DNA of 64,000 nucleotides from the NCBI RefSeq assembly GCF_029277305.1, contig NZ_CP119526.1; one strand, written 5' to 3'. This DNA comes from Guptibacillus hwajinpoensis. Lineage in GTDB: Bacteria > Bacillota > Bacilli > Bacillales > Guptibacillaceae. The stretch's first letter is position 1. The number at the start of each line of letters is the position of its first letter. Shown one piece after another: positions 7,446 through 16,344 of the stretch. The notes under the pieces were generated by a model that was not told the origin of the DNA, made no database searches, and saw only the letters and a list, made by a program, of their open reading frames with translations. The translations under genes and the position numbers were made by a program.

Positions 7446-8870
7446 ATGCCTATGAGAATTGGAACTACCACATTTAACGACCGTATTGAAAAAGGCATAA
7501 ACGACGAGTTTATGAGAGATTCTGTTCGATCAGCTCAAGAGCGCTTACTTGGGAAACGTCTAGATGCTGCAGAAGAACTTGGTAGTTGGGAGGATTGGCG
7601 AAATCTAGGGGAGGAGATCCGTTCACATACGCTTGAATATCTTGACTATTATCTGTATGAGTTAAGTGAAAAAGTAAAAGAGAACGGTGGGCATGTTTAT
7701 TTCGCTAAAACGGCTGAAGAGGCCAATCACTATATCCAAAAGGTTGTGAAGCGTAAAAATGGAAAGAAAATCATTAAATCTAAGTCGATGGTTACTGAAG
7801 AAATAAGTATGAATGAAGCGTTAGAGTCAATAGGATGCGATGTCATTGAAAGTGACCTTGGAGAGTATATTCTTCAAGTTGATGATCACGATCCTCCGTC
7901 TCACATTGTCGTTCCGGCCCTACATAAGAACAAATCCCAAATTCGAGATGTCTTTAAGGAGAAACTCGGCTATTTAAACACAGACAAACCGGAAGAATTG
8001 ACCCTATTCGCTAGAGAAAAATTACGTAAAGAATTTCTTTCAGCAGATATAGGCATAACAGGATGCAATTTTGCAGTAGCAGAGTCTGGAACCATTACCC
8101 TTGTCACAAATGAAGGAAATGCGAGGCTAGCAACAACCCTTCCTAAAACACAAATAACGGTAATGGGAATGGAACGTATCGTCCCTACATGGGAAGAACT
8201 TGACGTTATGATTAGCCTCCTTAGCCGAAGTGCTGTTGGACAAAAGTTAACAACGTACGTTACAGCATTATCGGGACCTAAATCACCATTAGAAGGTGAT
8301 GGACCTGAAGAGTTTCATCTTGTGATAGTTGATAATGGAAGATCGAACATCATTGGAACGGAATTTCAAGAAGCACTTCACTGTATCCGCTGTGCAGCAT
8401 GCATTAACGTATGTCCTGTTTATAGACACGTTGGTGGCCACGGTTACGGATCAATTTACCCAGGACCGATCGGTGCTGTTATAAGTCCATTACTTGGGGG
8501 GTATGAAGAGTACGGTGAATTACCATTTGCATCAACGCTTTGTGCCGCCTGTACAGATGCATGCCCTGTTAAAATACCATTGCATGAACTCTTAAACAAG
8601 CATCGAAAGAACATCATTGAAGGAAGAGGACTTTCAGCTGAAAAAATTGCCATGAGAGGGTTTCAATACGGAACAACGCTACCCATTTTATATCAAGTAG
8701 GTACGAAGCTAGCACCATTTCTTTCATTGCCATTTCAAACAAACAGTTTTCTAACGAAAGGTCCGGGACCACTAAAAGCGTGGACAACAATTCGTGACAT
8801 GCCAGCTCCAAACAATGAGCGCTTTCGAGATTGGTTCAAAAAGAGACAGAAGGAGGAGTCATTTGAGTGA
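7446..8870 (+). CDS. lutB: L-lactate oxidation iron-sulfur protein LutB
   Basis: Central subunit of LutABC, 474 residues. The N-terminal two thirds is the LutB/LldF LUD domain (GITGCNFAVAESGTITLVTN around residue 203). The C-terminal part has two 4Fe-4S motifs: CIRCAACINVCPVYRHVGG and CAACTDACPVKIP. It lies between lutA and lutC; lutC begins inside its last codons. Length and order match the Bacillus subtilis operon. Confidence 0.94.
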   Translation: MPMRIGTTTFNDRIEKGINDEFMRDSVRSAQERLLGKRLDAAEELGSWEDWRNLGEEIRSHTLEYLDYYLYELSEKVKENGGHVYFAKTAEEANHYIQKVVKRKNGKKIIKSKSMVTEEISMNEALESIGCDVIESDLGEYILQVDDHDPPSHIVVPALHKNKSQIRDVFKEKLGYLNTDKPEELTLFAREKLRKEFLSADIGITGCNFAVAESGTITLVTNEGNARLATTLPKTQITVMGMERIVPTWEELDVMISLLSRSAVGQKLTTYVTALSGPKSPLEGDGPEEFHLVIVDNGRSNIIGTEFQEALHCIRCAACINVCPVYRHVGGHGYGSIYPGPIGAVISPLLGGYEEYGELPFASTLCAACTDACPVKIPLHELLNKHRKNIIEGRGLSAEKIAMRGFQYGTTLPILYQVGTKLAPFLSLPFQTNSFLTKGPGPLKAWTTIRDMPAPNNERFRDWFKKRQKEESFE

Positions 8871-9555
8871 ACAAATTTATAATCGCGAATCATTTCTAAC
8901 TTCTCTTGCACAAAATTTGGGTCGGAGCACGCCAAAGACGGTAGAACGTCCAACATGGAAACATCAGCCCCAATGGCAAATTCTGAAGAATGCCTCACAA
9001 GACGAGCTGGTTACTGTATTTAAGAAGCAATGTGAGACCATTCATACTGATGTAATCGAAACAGAATCAGATCAATTAGCAGATGTGATCCATGAACGAG
9101 TCAAATCATATAATGGCAAGTCTATATCGGCATGGAAAGATGAACGGTTTCATCAGTACGATATTTTCAGTAAAACAGATGCGACCATTCATAAATGGGA
9201 TCCTCGAATGAAAGACAATGTGGCGCAAACAGAGAGTGCAGATATTGGGATTACTTTCTGTGACTTGGCATTAGCAGAATCTGGTACTATTGTGTTGTTT
9301 AGCAACGAAAATCAGGGCAGGTCGGTTAGTCTTCTTCCAACGACCTATATTGCACTCGTTCCTAAGAGTTTAATTGTCCCGAGAATGTCGCAAGCAACAA
9401 GAAAAATCCACCTACTTATGAAAGAAGGTGAATTTCCAGCTACTTGTGTTAACTTCATATCAGGTCCTAGTAATAGTGCAGATATCGAAATGAATCTTGT
9501 CGTAGGGATGCATGGACCGATTCGAACGACTTATGTCGTTATTTCTAATTTGTAA
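8863..9555 (+). CDS. lutC: L-lactate utilisation protein LutC
   Basis: Third LutABC subunit, a LUD-domain protein of 230 residues. I place the start at TTG 8863, seven bases after AAGGAGGAG; the frame runs open further up to an ATG at 8794, but that lies deep in lutB without a ribosome site, and family members begin near this point (SEQIYNRESFL). It overlaps the lutB stop by 8 bases. The conserved segment ADIGITFCDLALAESGTIVL matches the equivalent region in LutB, showing the shared domain. The product converges on the LysR gene. Confidence 0.93.
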   Translation: MSEQIYNRESFLTSLAQNLGRSTPKTVERPTWKHQPQWQILKNASQDELVTVFKKQCETIHTDVIETESDQLADVIHERVKSYNGKSISAWKDERFHQYDIFSKTDATIHKWDPRMKDNVAQTESADIGITFCDLALAESGTIVLFSNENQGRSVSLLPTTYIALVPKSLIVPRMSQATRKIHLLMKEGEFPATCVNFISGPSNSADIEMNLVVGMHGPIRTTYVVISNL

Positions 9556-9581
9556 TAGGAAGGATAGGTAGACAAAGATTA

Positions 9582-10466
9582 CTACTTTTCGATAATAGAT
9601 TTTGCTAGTTTAATAAATTCCTTCACTGCAAAAGGTAGATATTTATTTCTTTTCCAAATCATACCTAGCTCAAGGCTTACATTAGAATGCGTGAGTGTAA
9701 GCGGCTTAATGCCCTCGTTATGAATTGCGCTTGCAATTTTGCCAGGCAGAAGAGCAACACCAAGCTTCGCTTCAACCATTTCAATCATGAAATCTTTTTG
9801 GGAGCTCTGACAAACGATAGATGGGGAAAAACCCTTTTGTGCACATTCATCTATTATTCTGTCATACAAGGTAAAATCTTCACGATATAAAATGAAAGAT
9901 TCTTCTTCTAGATCAGCAAGATTAACCTCTGTACATTTAGCTAACGGGTGTGAACTGTTAACAATCAACACCAAAGGATCATTAATGACTTGGACAGATT
10001 CAAAGTTGTCATGATGTACAGGGGTATTGCAAATTAAACCTATATCGAGAGACCCATCTTCAACACCTAATTTGATTCGCTTAGAGCCTACTTCTGTGAG
10101 AATGATTTCTACCATCGGATACAGCTCTTTAAACTGACTGATTAATTTCGAGAAAAACGCTGCTCCGATTATCGGAGGTATGCCAATTTTAATTTCACCT
10201 TTCTTAAGCTCTGTTAAATCTGAAAGCTCAGAGGTCAAATTACGGAACGAACTAAGCACATGTTTCGCATTAACAAGTACAGCTTTCCCTGCATCTGTTA
10301 GTTCCAGTTGTTTGGATCTGTAGAACAAAGGGACGCCAAGCTCATCTTCTAAATGTTTAACAGCCTTACTAATAGACGGTTGCGAAACGTGAAGTATTGA
10401 AGCGGCTTTTGTAAAACTTAACTGCTTCGCAACTTCTGAGAAATATTCAAGATGACGAATCTCCAA
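9582..10466 (-). CDS. LysR-family transcriptional regulator
   Basis: LysR regulator of 294 residues, normal length. The N-terminal winged HTH contains FTKAASILHVSQPSISKAVKHLEDELGV (shown here as positions about 18-45; key motif SQPSISKAVK). The C-terminal substrate-binding domain occupies about residues 90-290. It is divergent from malate synthase G with 175 bases between, the classic LysR arrangement, so it likely activates glcB and perhaps itself. The effector could be glyoxylate or glycolate by context; that is inference. Confidence 0.92.
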   Translation of the reverse strand: MEIRHLEYFSEVAKQLSFTKAASILHVSQPSISKAVKHLEDELGVPLFYRSKQLELTDAGKAVLVNAKHVLSSFRNLTSELSDLTELKKGEIKIGIPPIIGAAFFSKLISQFKELYPMVEIILTEVGSKRIKLGVEDGSLDIGLICNTPVHHDNFESVQVINDPLVLIVNSSHPLAKCTEVNLADLEEESFILYREDFTLYDRIIDECAQKGFSPSIVCQSSQKDFMIEMVEAKLGVALLPGKIASAIHNEGIKPLTLTHSNVSLELGMIWKRNKYLPFAVKEFIKLAKSIIEK

Positions 10467-10520
10467 AAAATCACTCCAAACTTTATAGGATCATAGAAAA
10501 TTCTGAATTATAACGATAAA

Positions 10521-10535
10521 GAATACTCAATATTC
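10521..10535. promoter_or_regulatory. Candidate LysR box between the LysR gene and glcB
   Basis: GAATA-CTCAA-TATTC, an inverted repeat of 15 bp with 5-bp arms, of the T-N11-A class expected for LysR regulators. It lies 55 bases upstream of the LysR start and about 107 bases upstream of glcB. AT-rich surroundings raise the chance of coincidence. Confidence 0.45.
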
Positions 10536-10641
10536 CAAATATGTATTATATATATACATTTATTTATTATAAGATAAGACTAAATGAAAGGACAGTACCT
10601 ACTAGAAAATGAGGTTCTGTTACTAATAAGGAGGATATACA

Positions 10642-12819
10642 ATGGAAGGCTATTCTAAGATTGGGTATCTACAAGTGGCTGAAGAACTCTATGAATTTAT
10701 TAATAAGGACGTTATCCCAGGATCAGGTATGTCTAGTGAGGAATTCTGGTTGGGCCTTGGTGACATTGTGAAAGATCTTGCCCCGAAGAATAAGCAACTT
10801 CTAGAGGTTCGTGATGATATGCAAATGAAACTTAATGAATGGCATAAATCAAATCAAGATTTTCATTTTGAAGAATATAAGACATTTTTGGAAAAACTAA
10901 ATTATGTAGAGCCTGAAGTAGACGATTTCACTATCACAACGACAAATGTTGATGATGAAATAGCTGTTCAAGCTGGTCCACAGCTCGTTGTACCTGTAAA
11001 CAATGGGCGTTATGCGATTAATGCAGCAAATGCAAGATGGGGGAGTCTATATGACGCTCTTTATGGTACAGACGTCATAAGTGAAGAGAACGGTGCTGAC
11101 CGCAAAGGATCTTACAATCCTATTCGAGGAGATAAAGTCGTTGCCTACGCTAAAAGATTCCTTGATAAGACAGTTCCCCTTAAGGAGAGAAGTCATTCAG
11201 ATGTCATGCAATACTCTATTGAACAAGGTATGCTGAAAGTACATTTTAAAGACAGTGATGAAAGCGTTTTACTAGATCAGAGTCAATTTGTTGGGTATCA
11301 AGGCAGTGAAGAAAACCCTAACGCTATTCTATTTAAAAATAATGATGTTCACGTAGAAGTTCAGATTGACCGTGACGATTCGATTGGTCAAACAGATGCT
11401 GCAGGAGTAAAAGATGTGTATATGGAATCTGCTATTACAACGATAATGGATTTCGAAGATTCCGTGACTGCTGTGGATGCTGAAGATAAAGTGCTAGTTT
11501 ACCGCAATTTCCTTGGGTTAATTAAAGGTGATCTTAACGCTTCGTTCCAAAAAGGGTCAAAAACAGTAACCCGTTCGCTTAACACGGATCGTGAGTATAC
11601 TTCACCAGATGGTCATAGCTTTTCGCTACGAGGAAGATCGTTAATGTTTGCTCGTAATGTCGGCCATCTAATGACAACGAATGCTGTTCTTGATCAGGAT
11701 GGGAACGAAATTCCAGAAGGTATACTGGATTCCGTTATTACTGGTCTTATCGGTAAGCACGATGTTCTTGAGCATGGTAAATACCAAAACTCATCAAAAG
11801 GTTCGATATATATTGTTAAACCAAAAATGCACGGATCTGAAGAAGTGGCTTTCTCTAATAACTTGTTTAATCGAACGGAAGATTTACTGAAGCTTGATCG
11901 AAATACAATAAAAATCGGTGTAATGGATGAAGAACGACGGACAACCCTGAATCTTCGCAACTGCATCAATGAAGTTAAAGAGCGTATTGTTTTCATTAAT
12001 ACTGGATTCCTTGATCGAACGGGCGATGAGATTCATACTTCTATGGAAGTGGGACCAGTCATTCGAAAAAGCGAAATGAAAAACGCTACTTGGCTACAAA
12101 GCTATGAGAAATCAAATGTGCAACAGGGCTTGAAAGCTGGCTTTTCTGGAAAAGCGCAAATTGGTAAAGGTATGTGGGCGATGCCTGATTTGATGGCAGA
12201 TATGCTTGCACAAAAAGGAAGCCAGCTACAAGCAGGAGCTAATACTGCATGGGTACCATCCCCAACAGCTGCAACTCTACATGCCCTTCATTATCACGAA
12301 GTTCATGTGCCTAACATACAAGAGGAACTAGCAAAAAAAGTGGTAGACTATCAAAACGATATTCTTCAAATTCCTGCTGCGAAAGATACTAGTTGGAGTA
12401 AGAAAGAAATACAAGAAGAACTTGATAACAATGCACAGGGGATTCTCGGCTATGTTGTACGATGGGTTGAGCATGGAGTAGGATGTTCCAAAGTCCCTGA
12501 TATCCGAAATATCGAATTAATGGAAGATAGAGCCACACTACGAATCTCAAGTCAGCATGTAGCGAATTGGTTACATCACGGTATTTGTACGAAAGATCAA
12601 GTAATGGAAACAATGAAACGGATGGCCAAAGTTGTGGATGAACAAAATGCTGGAGATCCTGAATACCGTGCAATGGCAGCAAATTATGACGAATCAATCG
12701 CTTTCCAAGCAGCGTGTGATCTTGTGTTTGAAGGCTTCAATCAGCCAAATGGCTATACTGAACCGATCCTTCATAAACGTCGCCAAGAAGCTAAAGCGAA
12801 GGTTTATGCTAACAAGTAA
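10642..12819 (+). CDS. glcB: Malate synthase G
   Basis: Condenses glyoxylate with acetyl-CoA to malate and CoA. It has 725 residues, which is the G isoform length (the A isoform is about 530). Recognisable segments: the Mg-binding acidic region ITTIMDFEDSVTAVDAEDK near residue 270, RSLMFARNVGHLM, and FINTGFLDRTGDEIHTSME near 450. Strong ribosome site ATAAGGAGGATAT. Together with the downstream glycolate oxidase it lets glycolate be fed into central metabolism through glyoxylate. It has its own terminator, so it is a separate unit from glcEFD. Confidence 0.96.
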   Translation: MEGYSKIGYLQVAEELYEFINKDVIPGSGMSSEEFWLGLGDIVKDLAPKNKQLLEVRDDMQMKLNEWHKSNQDFHFEEYKTFLEKLNYVEPEVDDFTITTTNVDDEIAVQAGPQLVVPVNNGRYAINAANARWGSLYDALYGTDVISEENGADRKGSYNPIRGDKVVAYAKRFLDKTVPLKERSHSDVMQYSIEQGMLKVHFKDSDESVLLDQSQFVGYQGSEENPNAILFKNNDVHVEVQIDRDDSIGQTDAAGVKDVYMESAITTIMDFEDSVTAVDAEDKVLVYRNFLGLIKGDLNASFQKGSKTVTRSLNTDREYTSPDGHSFSLRGRSLMFARNVGHLMTTNAVLDQDGNEIPEGILDSVITGLIGKHDVLEHGKYQNSSKGSIYIVKPKMHGSEEVAFSNNLFNRTEDLLKLDRNTIKIGVMDEERRTTLNLRNCINEVKERIVFINTGFLDRTGDEIHTSMEVGPVIRKSEMKNATWLQSYEKSNVQQGLKAGFSGKAQIGKGMWAMPDLMADMLAQKGSQLQAGANTAWVPSPTAATLHALHYHEVHVPNIQEELAKKVVDYQNDILQIPAAKDTSWSKKEIQEELDNNAQGILGYVVRWVEHGVGCSKVPDIRNIELMEDRATLRISSQHVANWLHHGICTKDQVMETMKRMAKVVDEQNAGDPEYRAMAANYDESIAFQAACDLVFEGFNQPNGYTEPILHKRRQEAKAKVYANK

Positions 12820-12827
12820 AAACAGAA

Positions 12828-12862
12828 GCAAAAGTGGCAAGTGCCACTTTTGCATTCTTTTC
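12828..12862 (+). terminator. Intrinsic terminator after glcB
   Basis: Perfect 12-bp stem GCAAAAGTGGCA / TGCCACTTTTGC with a 2-base nominal loop (so the top pairs open), followed by a T-rich tail. Confidence 0.85.
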
Positions 12863-12937
12863 GCTTTTATTATCTGAATAATGAAATATTTATTGATAGA
12901 CCTGTCTGATATGTGACTTCTGAAAGGTGGTTTTATT

Positions 12938-13657
12938 ATGGAATTTAAAAGGATCTCATCTCAAAAAATTTCTGAGAAAGTAGAGGAACAGATTGTAAGG
13001 TTAATCAAAGAGGGCAGTTATAAACAAGGTGATAAACTTCCTTCCGTTCGTGAACTGTGTGAATCTCTCGATGTAGGAAGATCAGCAGTACGAGATGCCT
13101 TAACCACTTTAAAAGGAAGAGGATTAGTTGAAATTAGGCAAGGAGAAGGCGCTTTTGTTACTGGATTTAATCCAAAACGATATTTTAAACATATGCTCAT
13201 GCCGAACCAAAAAGAGATTGAGTCATTGTTTCAGGTACGCGAGATTCTAGAAGCTAGCATTGTAAAGTTAGCAGCAGTGAACCGATCGGAAAACGATTTA
13301 ATGGCTATGAGAAAAGCTCTTAATCACATGAGTGTTTGTAAGTATGACGAAAGCGGTCAACATGATTGTCAGTTTCATATGGCGGTTGCGAATGCTACAG
13401 GAAACCCAATTCTTCATCAACTGCTAGAATCGATCTCTTCTAGCATGGAAAAATCAATGGCTGATTTTCATCGATTAATTGCTTCAGAGCCTGAACTGAT
13501 TCACGACATTCATCATCAGCATGAATCCATTATGGAAATGATTATTTGTGAGGATGCTTCTGGCGCATATGAAGCCATGATGCTTCACCTTTCTTACGTG
13601 AAGAAACAGATGAGGAAAGGTTTTTCCATACGTTCGGAATATATTCAAACACACTAA
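12938..13657 (+). CDS. GntR/FadR-subfamily regulator of the glycolate oxidase genes
   Basis: Regulator of 239 residues with an N-terminal HTH (RSAVRDALTTLKGRGLVEIRQGEGAF) and a C-terminal FCD domain (CQFHMAVANATGNP). It closely resembles the GntR protein at 5885, which suggests an old duplication with one copy serving lut and the other glc. The first glycolate oxidase gene starts within about 10 bases of its stop, so it is probably the first gene of that operon and autoregulates it. A short palindrome AGAC-CT-GTCT at 12898-12907 upstream is a possible operator. Confidence 0.9.
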   Translation: MEFKRISSQKISEKVEEQIVRLIKEGSYKQGDKLPSVRELCESLDVGRSAVRDALTTLKGRGLVEIRQGEGAFVTGFNPKRYFKHMLMPNQKEIESLFQVREILEASIVKLAAVNRSENDLMAMRKALNHMSVCKYDESGQHDCQFHMAVANATGNPILHQLLESISSSMEKSMADFHRLIASEPELIHDIHHQHESIMEMIICEDASGAYEAMMLHLSYVKKQMRKGFSIRSEYIQTH

Positions 13658-13667
13658 AGGGGGGATG

Positions 13668-14954
13668 GTGTTGGACAATCACTTACTTGACGTAGCTTCA
13701 CTAACTGATTCAGGTAGACGTTTTGGTAATGTAAGCTCAAAGATCGTTTATCCGGAATCAGAAGATGAGGTTGTTGCCCTTGTGACTGAAGCCAATGATA
13801 CAGGAAAAAAGCTGTCGATTGTAAGTGGAGGAACGAAGCTCGGTTATGGTGGTACAAAATCCGACTATGATCTTACTCTTTCACTCAAAAAACTATCCGG
13901 AATTATTGAACACACTGTAGGTGACATGACGGTAACCGTAAAACCTGGAACCACAGTAACTGAGCTTCAAACCTTTCTAGGACAATACAATCAAATGGTT
14001 TCACTAGACCCATCAAGCCCTTCTACCGCTACTATCGGTGGAGTTATTGCAGCAAATGAGAGCGGTCCTAAACGTTTGAAATATGGTTCAGCAAGAGATC
14101 ACGTGATTGGAATGCGCGTTGTTTATGCGAATGGAAAAATCATACGTACCGGTGGAAAAGTGGTTAAGAATGTCGCCGGTTATGATATGAATAAACTATT
14201 CATCGGTTCAATGGGCACCCTTGGTGTTGTAACTGAAATCACCTTGAAATTGCGTCCAATTCCAAAGCATAAAAGCCTTGTCATCTTAAGCGTTAGAGAA
14301 GAAGCGCTCGATAATTTGAAAGCGTTCACAAAACTGGTTCAAGATTCTTTATTAGAACCTGTTTCCTTAGAACTCGTAACGCCATCGATGGCAAAAAGAC
14401 TTATTGATCGGGATGAGTACTGTTTGTTAATTGCTTTAGAAGATGTCAAAAAATCCGTTCAATTTCAAGAAGTTTGGATAGACCAACATAAACCTGAGGA
14501 AGTCGTTATGACCGCTCATCCAACCCCTGACTATTTCTGGAAAACATTTAGCGAATTAGCGCCAAACAGTCTCACTGATGTAGGTGAATATACGCATGGG
14601 GTATTAAAGATTGGCACAAAGAATTTAGATGTCTTTCCTCTTTTACAGGAATGCGTTCGAACGCATCATGAAGGTCGTATTAAAGTGGAAGCGAGCGGTG
14701 GTGCAGGACACGGTCTTAGTACCATTATCCTTTCAGGGAACGATGCATCTGTTGTAGATGCCATTCAACATTTCCAATCATTTGCAACTGCTCTAAATGG
14801 TTATGCGGTTGTAAAGCACCTTCCAAGTGAACTTAGAAAAGAACTGACCATATGGGGAGAACATGATGGATTGTTCAAACTGTATAAAGGAATTAAGTAT
14901 AAACAAGATCCCAATAATACGCTCAATCAGCAGCGCTTTATAGGAGGAATATAG
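13668..14954 (+). CDS. glcE: Glycolate oxidase FAD-binding subunit GlcE-like
   Basis: FAD-linked oxidase domain protein of about 428 residues. The PCMH/FAD_binding_4 fold shows SGGTKLGYGG near residue 60 and the run NESGPKRLKYGSARDH / GGKVVKNVAGYDMNKLFIGS / MGTLGVVTEITLKLRP at 130-200. It is the second FAD subunit alongside GlcD. Starts at ATG 13665, GTG 13668 and TTG 13671 are all possible; AAAGGGGGG ends at 13664, so GTG or TTG have the better spacing. Next gene begins one base after its stop, indicating coupling. Confidence 0.88.
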   Translation: MLDNHLLDVASLTDSGRRFGNVSSKIVYPESEDEVVALVTEANDTGKKLSIVSGGTKLGYGGTKSDYDLTLSLKKLSGIIEHTVGDMTVTVKPGTTVTELQTFLGQYNQMVSLDPSSPSTATIGGVIAANESGPKRLKYGSARDHVIGMRVVYANGKIIRTGGKVVKNVAGYDMNKLFIGSMGTLGVVTEITLKLRPIPKHKSLVILSVREEALDNLKAFTKLVQDSLLEPVSLELVTPSMAKRLIDRDEYCLLIALEDVKKSVQFQEVWIDQHKPEEVVMTAHPTPDYFWKTFSELAPNSLTDVGEYTHGVLKIGTKNLDVFPLLQECVRTHHEGRIKVEASGGAGHGLSTIILSGNDASVVDAIQHFQSFATALNGYAVVKHLPSELRKELTIWGEHDGLFKLYKGIKYKQDPNNTLNQQRFIGGI

Positions 14955-14955
14955 A

Positions 14956-16338
14956 ATGTCGATTAAGGAAAAAGAGCTAACAACTAACTCACCTCCATGC
15001 GCTTCAAACAGTCTTAGTAATTATTTATGGGATGACCACCCAGATGAAAGTAAATGGGCAGACTGCGTTCATTGTGGTATGTGTCTTGAATCCTGTCCAA
15101 CTTATTTAGAAACAGGACAGGAACAGCACTCACCACGGGGAAGGGTTCATCTCATTAAATCTGTTGCGGAAGGAAAACTTGAAGTAAATGAACAATTTAT
15201 GGATCCCGTTTTCCAATGCCTCGATTGTCGAGCTTGCACCACAGCATGTCCAGCAGATGTGGATGTGGGTGGGCTAATTGAAGAAGCCCGAGGACAGGTA
15301 AGACAAGCTATGCCATTAACCGGTGTAAAAAGAGTTGTGAGTAACTTTTTTCTAAAAGGATTATTTCCTCATCCCGAAAGGCTGCAAGCAGCGGGAGGCT
15401 TATTGAAATTCTATCAGAAGAGCGGCCTTCAAAAAGCTGTTCGCTCGACAGGTGCACTCCGTGTCATGCCATCTCATCTTGCTGAGATGGAAGCCATTAT
15501 GCCAGATATTAAGCAGTCAATTCATAAGAAATATAAGAATGTGGATGTCATCCCAGCAAAGGGGTCTTCTAAAGCACAGGTGGCTATGCTGAAGGGCTGT
15601 ATTATGGATGTTATGTTTAGTGACATTAACGAATCAACGATTAATGTTCTAACCTATAACGGTAATGACGTCACACTGCCTAAAAATCAGACGTGTTGTG
15701 GTGCGTTACATATCCATGCTGGTGATAGAGCAACCGGTAAAAAGCTTGCAAAGCAAAATATAGAGGCATTTAAAGATGCTGATAAAGTTGTCGTGAATGC
15801 TGCAGGTTGTGGTTGTGCGTTGAAAGAGTATCCCGAACTATTTCAAAATGATCCTGAATGGCGTGAGAAAGCAGAAGTGTTTTCTGAAAAAATAGAGGAT
15901 ATTTCTAAATATCTTTATGATACCGGTTATATAAAGCCACAAAGCTCGATTAACAAAACAATCACATACCATGATGCATGTCATCTCGCACACGGACAAG
16001 GAGTACGTCACGAGCCAAGACAAATCCTTCATGACATTCCAGGAGTTACCTACATTGAACAACCTAATGCAGATACTTGCTGTGGGAGTGCGGGTATTTA
16101 CAATATAACAAACCCCGAAATGGCATCTGCAATTCTAGAGCGCAAGATGGAAAATGTACCTGAAGATGCTGAAATGATTTCAATGGGTAATCCAGGTTGT
16201 ATGCTTCAAATGGCCATGGGTGTTCAAAAATATGGCCGTGGTGGGAAAGTCGTCCACACTGTTCAACTGCTAGATTGGGCTTATCAGGAGGATATGAAGA
16301 AAGACAACGAAAAGAAGACTGCAGCGGTAAAGGAGTGA
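14956..16338 (+). CDS. glcF: Glycolate oxidase iron-sulfur subunit GlcF
   Basis: Electron-transfer subunit of glycolate oxidase, 460 residues. Two N-terminal 4Fe-4S motifs are seen: CVHCGMCLESCPTY and CLDCRACTTACPADVDVGG. Two CCG domains follow: CCGALHIHAGD and CGCALKEYP, then CHLAHGQGV and CCGSAGIYNI. It passes electrons from the FAD subunits to the membrane quinone pool by analogy to the E. coli enzyme. It lies between glcE-like and glcD with almost no intergenic space. Confidence 0.93.
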   Translation: MSIKEKELTTNSPPCASNSLSNYLWDDHPDESKWADCVHCGMCLESCPTYLETGQEQHSPRGRVHLIKSVAEGKLEVNEQFMDPVFQCLDCRACTTACPADVDVGGLIEEARGQVRQAMPLTGVKRVVSNFFLKGLFPHPERLQAAGGLLKFYQKSGLQKAVRSTGALRVMPSHLAEMEAIMPDIKQSIHKKYKNVDVIPAKGSSKAQVAMLKGCIMDVMFSDINESTINVLTYNGNDVTLPKNQTCCGALHIHAGDRATGKKLAKQNIEAFKDADKVVVNAAGCGCALKEYPELFQNDPEWREKAEVFSEKIEDISKYLYDTGYIKPQSSINKTITYHDACHLAHGQGVRHEPRQILHDIPGVTYIEQPNADTCCGSAGIYNITNPEMASAILERKMENVPEDAEMISMGNPGCMLQMAMGVQKYGRGGKVVHTVQLLDWAYQEDMKKDNEKKTAAVKE

Positions 16339-16344
16339 ATCTAA

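Noticed and set aside
12898..12907. AGAC-CT-GTCT as a firm GntR operator
   Set aside because: Only 4-bp arms; mentioned with the gene but too short to list as a site.
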